A DNA stretch of 64,000 bases from the NCBI GenBank assembly GCA_963556255.1, contig OY744610.1:67723457-67787456 (forward strand). The letters are read 5' to 3'. Every line of letters begins with the position of its first letter. The first letter of the stretch is position 1. The notes beneath the pieces are model-generated. The model ran no database searches and had not been told where the DNA came from. It saw nothing but the letters and a program-made list of their open reading frames with translations. Shown in pieces: positions 28,538 to 64,000 of the stretch. The position numbers and the translations under genes were made by a program. Source of the stretch: Allolobophora icterica (lineage: Eukaryota; Annelida; Clitellata; Crassiclitellata; Lumbricidae).

Positions 28538-29134
28538 TGTATGACTACTGTATGCGTATTGTGTCCCAAACTGTGGAATGACTAGGCCTAATACTGATAA
28601 AAATGCATAATAAATTACCTCCTACTTTACCTTCTATTAATTCACCTTATCTTGACTTACCGAAACTTATCTAATTTGAACTGATCATGGCAGGCTTTAA
28701 CAATTCGCAGATTATTCCATTCATAAATCGTATTCCAGGGACATCATTCTGTTGACCATTGGGAATATGGTTGAGCGCATTCATTGCAGTAGGCCTATAG
28801 GCCGAGCTGCGTGATAGACATCTTCGCAGTGGCATTTGCCCTTCTGTGCTATCGTAGATCGAGAATCGCATAAGTAAGTAGGCAAGTAGGCCCTATATTC
28901 TTAATTGAACCGCTTGCAAACGCACTGCGGTTTGCATGCAAATCGCTCTCAACGAAAACTCAAGCTCAGTATATATCACAATTCAGTTGTTACTCTTCTT
29001 CCTCTAGTCATCAATCCCTCTGATTTGACGCAGCGCTCGTGGGAAGTTTGTTGCCAAGCGCTTCGCTTTTATGTAGCACTTAATGAATTTTCGAGTTAGG
29101 CCTACAGTTAGGGCCTATACAATAGCAATTAAGG

Positions 29135-29366
<232 letters not shown>

Positions 29367-29593
29367 ATAGACCACTAATGACGTCAAGCAACTCTTTCTG
29401 CAATGTACTTGAAAATAAACTCGAATTACACAATGTCAGTTCATGCTTGTTCTGCAGCTTTCTTTTCTCTGCCAGCATTTCCACATGTGGGCTCCGTAGT
29501 ATTAATATTGTAATTTATACAGCTTTCATAATTATTATCATAGATAATGAAGATGCATGCACAACTGGCGACGTCTGATGATGACAACGACTG

Positions 29594-29676
<83 letters not shown>
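29594..29676. repeat. (GAT)n microsatellite
   Basis: About 27 copies of GAT; the poly-His frame on the other strand is an artefact. Confidence 0.97.
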
Positions 29677-29677
<1 letters not shown>

Positions 29678-30130
29678 GGTGTCATTGAACTGTTGATCAG
29701 TTGAAACCGGTTTTTTCCAATCGCCGAGGTCGATCTCACTGTGTGGGCTATTGTTATTACTACTATTATTAGGCTATTTATTAGCGATACCCCTATAAGC
29801 AGAGCCCTAGGCTCCTAACTCACCGACCCAACCCTTAAACTGGCCTCTGCCCTGCAGTCCATGTATACCCTCTGCATAACAACTATATCTGAATAACAGA
29901 AAAGACGCACACCCAAACGTGATGATTAGCCGTCGCTGTGGATGTGTGTATAATGCAAAAATATATGTATGATGTATGTATGTACGTAAGAGAACACTTA
30001 TGTAGGGCATTTTTAGTAATACATAAAGGCGCTGTAATAATCTAATCACAATCGTCAACTAACAATTTGTTAAAGCGATACTCAAAATGTCAGATGTGAT
30101 AAACGATCTCCCCACAATTTTAATTGCACG

Positions 30131-30290
30131 TAGGGGTGCGCGATAGTGGTCAGCCTGATCGCGACGGTCGGGGGTTAAAATTCCCGCCAGGACGGAAATT
30201 GATATCGAGATTTCGGCTCCATCTGGACCCCTAGCCAACTCCGGTATGAGCACACTGACCGTACACTGTCGGTGGGAATATGAGACGACT
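30131..30290 (+). repeat. tRNA-derived SINE, family A, copy 3
   Basis: Degraded head (TGGTCAGCCTGATCGCGACG, then GGTTAAAATTCCC) with the conserved 'GATTTCGGCTCCATCTGGAC' body. Confidence 0.65.
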
Positions 30291-30569
30291 GCTAATTGAT
30301 GTAGACATCTAAGAAATCAAGATAATTTCTTGCACATTTGTATACTGTAATGAAAACGTATCGTCATCATTATTAATCTAATTATTTTAAATATTAAAAG
30401 TAATAAAATAAAGGAGACGTCGTTCAAAACACACAACAGAAAAAATTGAACGGGTGAGCATGTACAATCGGGGTGCCTAACCCTAGCCCTTAATTTTAAA
30501 CTCCAGCTTCTACTCGCAGGTAGGGCCTATAGCTTTTTTGGTCACACAAATACACAGGCTACACTGACC

Positions 30570-30695
30570 ATAACCTAAGCCCTAACCGACTCTCACGACG
30601 CTTACCCTGACCCTAACCGACCCTCACGACGCTTACCCTGACCCTAACCGACCCTCACGACGCTTACCCTGACCCTAACCGACCTTCACGATGCA
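30570..30695. repeat. 31-bp minisatellite with CCCTAA motifs
   Basis: Period 31 bp (unit starts 30601, 30632, 30663) containing TACCCTGACCCTAACCGACC. The CCCTAA similarity to telomere repeats is local only. Confidence 0.85.
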
Positions 30696-30850
30696 GACAC
30701 CCACCCAGATAGCACATAATTATTATGAACCCCGATTGTACATGTTAGCCCATTAATTAAACCTCTCGGATGCCGAAGAATCGATGTCAACGGAAGTGAA
30801 AAATCTGTAAAAGCAAAGTGAAAGAAAATACGCAGCAAATTCTTCGATAA

Positions 30851-31075
30851 AACGTTTACAAACCGTAACATTTACAAGCGTAAAAGTCTACACACCGTAA
30901 CATTTACAAGCGTAAAAGTGTACACACCGTAACATTTACAAGCGTAAAAGTTTACACACCGTAACACTTACAAGCGTAAAAGTGTAGACACCATAATATT
31001 TACAAGCGTAAAAGTCTACACACCATAACATTTACAAGCGTAAAGTGTACACACCGTAACATTTACGACCATAAT
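30851..31075. repeat. 32-bp minisatellite, about seven copies
   Basis: Unit contains GTAACATTTACAAGCGTAAA and then AGT(C/G)TACACACC. Confidence 0.9.
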
Positions 31076-31547
31076 AGTTATATTGATTTCATTATAATTA
31101 TTGATGTTGTTGTTATTATTATTATTATCATATCTATATATATATTGTATTTACTATTATTATTGTTGTTGTTGTTGTTGACTATGGTTTAAAAGCAGTG
31201 ATAAGCATCAATAAAGCTGATGTAAGGAGCAACATCTCAACATATACAAAAATATAACCATATTAATATGATTATTATTTAATAATAATCCTAACAAACG
31301 AAGCAACCAATCAATCAAAAATAAATGTGCCATATCTGAACATCACAAAGTTTACTTCACAGATATCATATCAACTTCAAAATGACATTCACAATATGAT
31401 AAATTTGCATCTTATCGTAAAGTAAAGCTGTGAAATAGAATGCACACACTGTTTGGGCGAAACTTTAGACTCCTGTCCTTCTCTGACATTGCATGTTAAA
31501 ACCGTATGGATATCGACTCACTTTCACATCCTGAATAATCGTAGAAC

Positions 31548-31893
31548 CAAGTGTCGGCTTTAGACTCGGTGAGGCCCTAAGCTACATAAAGCTTTGAAGG
31601 CCCCTTGTTAAAAATAGAAGGTCTCACAAACCTTGAAAACATATGCATTTTAATTATTTAATAGCAAGGCATTTCAAATGAAAAATTCAAATTATTTTCA
31701 AATGATGCATTTACTCAGGCAAGATGGAATTCGTTACACAAGCCATTTAAAAAGGTTCTATATAATATACATACAGTACACATTACAATTTTTAAAAAGG
31801 CCCCACCAAGAAATTCTGAATTTTGGTAGGCTCCTGTGTATTGTGAGGCCCTAAGCTTTAGCTTTTTTTAACTTATTCCTAAATCCGGCACTG
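31548..31893. mobile_element. Probable hAT-like MITE
   Basis: Ends resemble inverted repeats (AAGTGTCGGCTTTAG / CTAAATCCGGCACTG), and 'GAGGCCCTAAGC' occurs near both ends. No clean target duplication seen. Confidence 0.45.
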
Positions 31894-32104
31894 AGGGAAT
31901 CAGATCTTACATGCCTCAAACTGTTTTAGTCTTACACGCAACTGCTCTCTGTTTCTTGCCGTCTTGACTACTGTAAATCACTTCAAATTGGTTTAGCTTA
32001 AAGAGATCTGCACACAAGAAAAGCGGTTAAAAATTCTCTGGCCAGAGTTATATTAAAGAAACATCACTAAGTATCACAAATTACATCAATATTGCACTAA
32101 CTAC

Positions 32105-32275
32105 ACGGACTAACAGTGTTGGGATAAATAGGGTAACTATTTAAATAGAATCGTAAATAGTACACAGAGGAAATTATTAAATAGTAGTTAATATAGTAAA
32201 TAGCTGTGACCTATTGCAAATAGCACATGACCATTTTAAAAATATTTACTATTTAACTACATAGTATCCAACTCT
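32105..32275. mobile_element. Degraded hAT-like MITE
   Basis: Begins CAGTGTTGGGATA and ends TATCCAACTCTG, with a body of AAATAGT-type repeats resembling the elements at 18547 and 37054. Confidence 0.4.
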
Positions 32276-33186
32276 GCAAAGAACTCTGTTAGAAAGTTGT
32301 CGTATAGTTGAGAAAGCATTCCATTCATAGCTAGTCGACCTATCTCCGATCGTTGCTCACACCTCAAGCCAGCAACTACAGCAGTGGATCAGTGGATACC
32401 CTGATTCCTGTTGTGTTCCTGTGACTCGTCCAAAGCTTTTGAATTCACCAATCACTTTTCTGCCTTCTCTCACAAGAAGAAAACTTAAAACTCATCTGTG
32501 TCAAATTGCTTACCCTGAATAACCTGACTTCTGGTTTCTTTGACTTATTGAATTTCATCCTGACTTCTGCACTGGACTTTGACTACAATTTCACTCAAAG
32601 TGACTGTCAATCAAAGCTTTAAACATTAAGATACGGCGCAATAGAAGTAAGTAGACAAGACTAAATAAATGTACACAGCGTAGGTAAAGCAAAGCACAAA
32701 GTTACATCGTTTAAACCAATGACGAAGTAGAACTGAGAACTTCAAAAGACATTGGGAAATACTCCAACAGAAAAAACTCCAAACTTTTCATTCTGCTCTG
32801 CTTGAAACGCCAACCTAATCGATCAACATATCACCCCACCCCATTCCAATAAATGTAGCATTTTATGTTAAATGCAAAATCTGTCCAAATCGGTATTCAA
32901 AAGAGTTATCTCGCTGCTCTTTGAAAAACACAAACAGGTTTACACATGTGTATGAAAATGACTCAGCGATTCTTCTTCAGTGATTACATTCTCAAAGTAA
33001 CACACATTTAGTACATCCAAAATGAGGAAATAAAAACCAATTTCAGAAACTTCCCGCATGCCCTGGCTTTCCCTCATTTTCGCAACACAAATTAAAACGA
33101 AGATCAAAATGTTCAACTTCAAAACTTTCACTGACCACAGAACAGTCTGTGACGCTCCTGGTCAGGTTTATCAACCGTGTGCCATT

Positions 33187-33246
33187 CATCACAGACTTAA
33201 TTCCATAGGAAACACATCTGATTCCTATGGAATTAAGTCTGTGATG
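33187..33246. ncRNA. Perfect 25-bp stem with 10-nt loop; hairpin of unknown role
   Basis: Arms 33187-33211 and 33222-33246 are exact reverse complements around ACACATCTGA. The arm core TTCCTATGGAATTAAG recurs alone at 33590-33605. It could be a small-RNA precursor or simply a local inverted duplication; the perfect stem without bulges argues against a conserved microRNA. Confidence 0.25.
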
Positions 33247-33774
33247 GCTTACATAACCATTGGCTAAATTTAGCTGCGGTTTGAGATCAATCATCTAAAA
33301 GAAAAGACTCGTCATCTAAAAGAGGAGACCCGTCATCTAAAAGAGGAGACCCGTCATCTAAGTGTTATTTGTTACAAAAATCGACCACGTGTGTCGTATT
33401 TCACACACTATTTGTTTCAAGCGAATAGCGAATATCGGTTACAGACTCGCCAGACTGGCTTACACTTCAGATTTGCAAACAAATGCGGAAATACACCAAC
33501 TGTGGATGAACAGTTGAACAACTGGAGAGAATCCACTGAAAGACATGGAAACAAATGGAATGAACACAAGCAAAAACTCCAGCATTGTTTCCTATGGAAT
33601 TAAGTAAGCATACTCACACGTGTACAAAATATCGATAACTCTTGGAAAATATCAATACATGTAGCAAACAAATACGAAAACAGACAAAAGCTTACTACAC
33701 TGGACCACAGAAATGCTTAGATGAGGTTATACCACAAAAATGGAGCAATCACAACACCTTTGAGTTCTTATGAG

Positions 33775-33950
33775 GTGCAATTGTGGCCAATTGGTTACAG
33801 CTTTTGCCTTGTAACACGCAGACTATGGGTTCGAGCCTCATCCATCTGTGTAGGGACATTGAGCAAGTCCTGCACTCACAGTTACTCAGCGCCTTCGATG
33901 TTCTGTCGTATGGTCGTGTGTTCAACTTTGGAAGGAAGTCAATATCAAAT
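33775..33950 (+). repeat. tRNA-derived SINE, family C, copy 3
   Basis: 'GGCCAATTGGTTACAGCTTT' head, TGGGTTCGAGCCTCATCC box B region, then 'GGGACATTGAGCAAGTCCTG' and 'CTCAGCGCCTTCGATG'. Confidence 0.7.
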
Positions 33951-34453
33951 AGAGTATTCTATTGTATAATTGACTATCACGTCCTCCCCGTATCACATGA
34001 TCCAGTTATCTTTGAAGCCTCGTCAACCTTTTGTTGGTAAGACAATCGGTCAGCTTTAACGTCTCATCCATCCACTGAAAACTGTCTATTCATGATTCCA
34101 TCGGTCAGTTAGCGGCGTCCGCTCTCGGCTGTCCATTATCTCCATTCTCCCCTTAGAGACTGACCGCATCTCTGATTCAAGTATTGCCGTCTGGTGCACT
34201 AATATCTAATATTATTAATTAATTAATTCATTCATTCATTCAACGTTAACAACCTGAATCACACAATCACAGGAAAGCAATAATGCATCCATACAGTCCA
34301 GTGGAGACGTTATGAAAACTCAACCACTTTTCCAGTTGCCTCAATGGAAAAGGTCTAACCACTTTTCCAGTTTCTGTTTCCTCCAAGGAAAAGATCTACA
34401 GAATAAACTCCAATTTCTAATCTGCCTCTTGAAAGCCAAGCGTAGGGCAACAG

Positions 34454-34459
34454 TTTATT
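34454..34459 (-). terminator. AATAAA, candidate poly(A) signal of the ankyrin gene
   Basis: First AATAAA on the minus strand, about 93 bases after the TGA at 34552. It lies in a LINE/retroposon tail (CAGTTTATTCACG on the plus strand), so the signal may have been supplied by the insertion. Confidence 0.4.
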
Positions 34460-34551
34460 CACGCACTCTGGTGAAGAAGTAGTCTTTGTTCTGCAGCTCT
34501 TGTATCAAATTGAAACACTGATGCTGACATCTGGCGTTTGGATCACAGATC

Positions 34552-61360
<26,809 letters not shown>

Positions 61361-61489
61361 CTAAAGACAAACACAAAACAAAGCAGATTAAATCCCAGGA
61401 TTTCTATTTTACTTCCACATCATGACATTACAATCATTATTATTATTACAAAACTGTTTAACTTGCACAAAAGTCTCACAGAAATGCGA

Positions 61490-61645
61490 ATCTGAGGCGC
61501 AGTTAGTCAGTCGCCAGATGAAGAGCAGTTAGATATCCATCCAGGTGTTTGAAAGCCAGTGAGAAGTAGTGAGTTTTGAGGCGTTTCCTAAAGGAAGACA
61601 TAGAGTTCAATTGACGACAATATGCTCTACAAGTTGATTCTGTTG
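61490..61645 (-). mobile_element. LINE C-terminal remnant
   Basis: The minus strand reads SFRKRLKTHYFSLAFKHL followed by a stop, a common RT ORF end. Confidence 0.55.
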
Positions 61646-62440
61646 ATATGACACCCTTAGCCAAATCAAATCACTTGATGAAATTCTAGTATTTTTATTA
61701 CCAGTTGAGCTATAGGCCTACTTGCATTGTAAATGACCGTTTAACTGATTTATGGCCTTGTTGACTTGCATTGATTCGGGTATAAAATTAACTGAAATTC
61801 TATAGTCGGTCAAATATCAACAATGGAAATATAGGTCATTTAAGGCCCTGCAGAGGGTTTATATTGACCCTTTTGGCTGACTGAACTATTGGCCTCAACA
61901 TAAACTCTGAGGTTCATTGTTTCAAGGCAACTGATAAGACCTGATGTTGAGAAGTCAATAAACGGATATTGTATTGTATTCATGACGTTACAATATAAGC
62001 TTTACAAGTTTCTTCCTCCTTCCAGTTTTAACACTTTAATGATGAGCTGCATTTCTTTCCAAGTCACTTTTATTACACACTCGTCGTTAAAGTGATAAGC
62101 TCGCAACATTTAAACATTCTCTTTGCTAAAAATTCCTTCCTGGTCTGGCTAATCGTAATCTACATAATCAGATGACCTCATTGAATAATGATGAGTCTGG
62201 GAATAACAAATGTGCTATATAAGCCGCTTGATAAATAGAGCGACAAGAATAACATGACATGAAAAGGGATTATGTGGTCCACAAGAAATGTAATCTTACA
62301 ACAGTTCCTGAAACAATAGAGAGACAAAGACAGAGAGACAGAGACAGAGAGACAGAGACAGAGAGACAGAGAGGATCAATTACCGAATCACATGAACTTT
62401 AAACATCACGATTGAAACTCTTCTGACTTGGTGTAAAGTT
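61646..62440. other. Region upstream of the ankyrin gene
   Basis: No exon found, although a non-coding first exon should exist upstream of 61360. A GACAGAGA microsatellite lies at 62320-62372. Confidence 0.35.
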
Positions 62441-62529
62441 CAGAGAGAGAGAGAGACGCGTGCTGTAAAAGATGTAGTGTACTCTGACCCTTTGTAAAGG
62501 TCATCGTGTCTTGTGACCTTGTGCCAAGG

Positions 62530-62685
62530 TTCAATACGCTGTGTGTGCAGTGGCAGCGCTACACCAGAGCGAGCCAGGGCAATGCCCTGGTAAAAAAGCC
62601 TTTGCCCTTCCAGAATTTTTGCCCTGACCATGATTTGTTCAGGGCACAAATCGCCCTCTGCACTGGTTACTTGTATGACTGCCTT
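62530..62685. mobile_element. Possible hAT-like MITE
   Basis: CAGTGGCAGCGCTACAC at one end and CGCCCTCTGCACTG at the other, with mirrored GCAATGCCCTGG / TTCAGGGCA motifs. No clear duplication. Confidence 0.35.
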
Positions 62686-62779
62686 GGCTATGCCCTCGTT
62701 ACAAAAAACATCTGTATGTGTGGCATAATTTATAGAGAGCCAGTATATCCTGCCAAAGACAGTCCAAAGCCTGCAGGTC

Positions 62780-63055
62780 AAGTTGGGGCGGGGAGGTGGT
62801 TGAATTGTAACACGCTGGCACGAAGATCAGAAGGACGCGAGTTCCATACCCGTTAGCCCCACAAGGTTAACTCAGCCTTCATTCCCTAGGTGGCGATTGA
62901 TAAATGAGCAATAGCACAGATGGGCGCCTTGCATGGCTGCCATACAGTTAAATTCGACTCCTGCTAAACATGTTATCGTCTGTTACTAATATATCATGTA
63001 ATCTAACTGCGTACTTGTCAGTTTGAATTAATAAACGAAGATTATTGTTATTATT
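62780..63055 (+). repeat. SINE-like repeat, family D, best copy
   Basis: tRNA-like head (GAATTGTAACACGCTGGCAC, then GCGAGTTCCATACCC), 'GGGCGCCTTGCATGGCTGCC' body and 'TTAATAAACGAAG' end. Confidence 0.7.
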
Positions 63056-63062
63056 ATAAGTG

Positions 63063-63156
63063 TCTTCATACATACAAACATACATACATTCATGTACATA
63101 CATAAATACAAATCACATACACACATGCATACATATATATATATATATATATAATA

Positions 63157-63187
<31 letters not shown>

Positions 63188-63209
63188 CATGCATACGGTA
63201 CACACATAA

Positions 63210-63245
<36 letters not shown>

Positions 63246-63282
63246 TACAGGCATGCACACACACACATGTGCATACATACAA
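63063..63282. repeat. CATA/TA compound microsatellite
   Basis: CATACATA and (TA)n runs. Confidence 0.93.
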
Positions 63283-63568
63283 AATGCCACCTGTTGTAAT
63301 TCTGTGCATCTCCTTCACCTTCGATACAAATGTCAGTTGAAATGTTCTCAGATGTCAGTCACTGCACCATCTTAAAAGGTGAAGACAATCACAAGAGAAG
63401 TGGTTCTGTCTCCGTATCCGATGTTGTTTAACTCACCATCAGTCCAACACTTATCCGATGTTGTTTAACTCACCATCAGTCCATCACTCTTACTTTCTCC
63501 ATCCATCCATCACTGTATCTCCTCCACCCATACATCACCACCAACACACCTATTAAGACTATCTACCT

Positions 63569-63846
63569 CAGCGGTTCTCAACCTGTGGGTCGCGACCCCC
63601 ACGGGGGTCGCCTTACGATTTACCAGGGGTCGGCTGGAACCTTTCGAAATTTGTAAAAAAAAGTTGTCAGCATAATTTCTTAATATTTAATATCTATTTA
63701 GTCTAATTATTATTACAACACTATAATGGTAGCAAAACGGAGTCGCAGGGGATCCAGTAACCCAATCAATTTTATTGTTGGGGGTCGCCACACCTTTGAA
63801 AAATATTATCAAGGGGTCGCAGCCCTAAAAAGGTTGAGAACCGCTG
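63569..63846. mobile_element. hAT-Charlie-like MITE, 278 bp
   Basis: Perfect 15-bp inverted ends CAGCGGTTCTCAACC / GGTTGAGAACCGCTG and an exact 8-bp duplication ATCTACCT (63561-63568, 63847-63854). The ends and the GTGGGTCGCGACCCC stretch closely resemble vertebrate hAT-Charlie families as I recall them. Confidence 0.9.
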
Positions 63847-64000
63847 ATCTACCTATTCAGACTATCCACCTATTCAGACTATCCATAACCAAACATTTCT
63901 TTCTACTATCCTCAATACAGAAATATGCATTCATCTCTTCATAAGTAAGCCTCCTCCCTCCCTCCCTTTGTCTGTTCCTTTTTTCATTCATCCATCCTTC

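Larger units (their letters stand above)
32280..34440. other. Intergenic region downstream of the ankyrin gene
   Basis: Holds a perfect hairpin (33187-33246), three copies of a GACCCGTCATCTAAAAGAGG unit (33300-33360) and a family C SINE (33775-33950). No exon or conserved frame recognised. Confidence 0.4.

Noticed and set aside
62440..62856. Frames of 113 and 116 residues on both strands
   Set aside because: They span a MITE-like repeat and a SINE; no conserved domain or splice support.

Overview
The window looks like nuclear DNA of an invertebrate deuterostome, most likely a marine one such as an echinoderm or hemichordate. The evidence is spliced genes with GT-AG introns, dense tRNA-derived SINEs, many LINE tails, hAT and piggyBac remnants, long microsatellites, and one nearly pristine LTR retrotransposon whose integrase lies upstream of its reverse transcriptase (the Gmr1-like order described from deuterostomes). 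The species cannot be fixed from sequence alone. A run of 200 Ns (9025-9224) marks an assembly gap.

Two host genes can be rebuilt exon by exon, both on the minus strand. (1) A CATIP-like gene (ciliogenesis-associated TTC17-interacting protein) covers 106-16621. It has ten coding exons, all splice phases agree, and it gives 378 aa ending in a RIIa/Dpy-30-like docking helix pair. (2) A large multi-ankyrin gene covers 34552-61360. It has 21 coding exons whose phases all agree and whose summed CDS of 3696 nt gives 1231 aa from an ATG at 61264 to a TGA at 34552. I do not recognise its family. It carries a Ser-rich N-terminus, at least eleven ankyrin repeats in two groups, a SUMO-interaction-like motif, and one GC-AG intron.

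Layout: 1-16.6 kb holds the CATIP-like gene. Its long first intron contains a piggyBac relic with a nested hAT MITE, a nuclear-receptor half-site cluster and CA/TA-rich microsatellites. 16.6-34.5 kb is intergenic and repeat-rich, centred on the 6.5-kb LTR element (20125-26625), which sits inside an older LINE and is flanked by the 5-bp duplication CCGAC. 34.5-61.4 kb is the ankyrin gene, its introns loaded with SINEs, LINE tails, minisatellites and a 5'-truncated LINE with a long open RT frame (51374-52699). 61.4-64 kb holds LINE and SINE relics, microsatellites and a hAT MITE.

The two host genes show no obvious functional link beyond sharing a strand. The features I find most notable are the uncharacterised ankyrin gene, the intact Gmr1-like element with a canonical heat-shock element in its LTR, a 29-bp-period array of 22-nt palindromes (8084-8192), and an intronic minisatellite that repeats its own splice donor.
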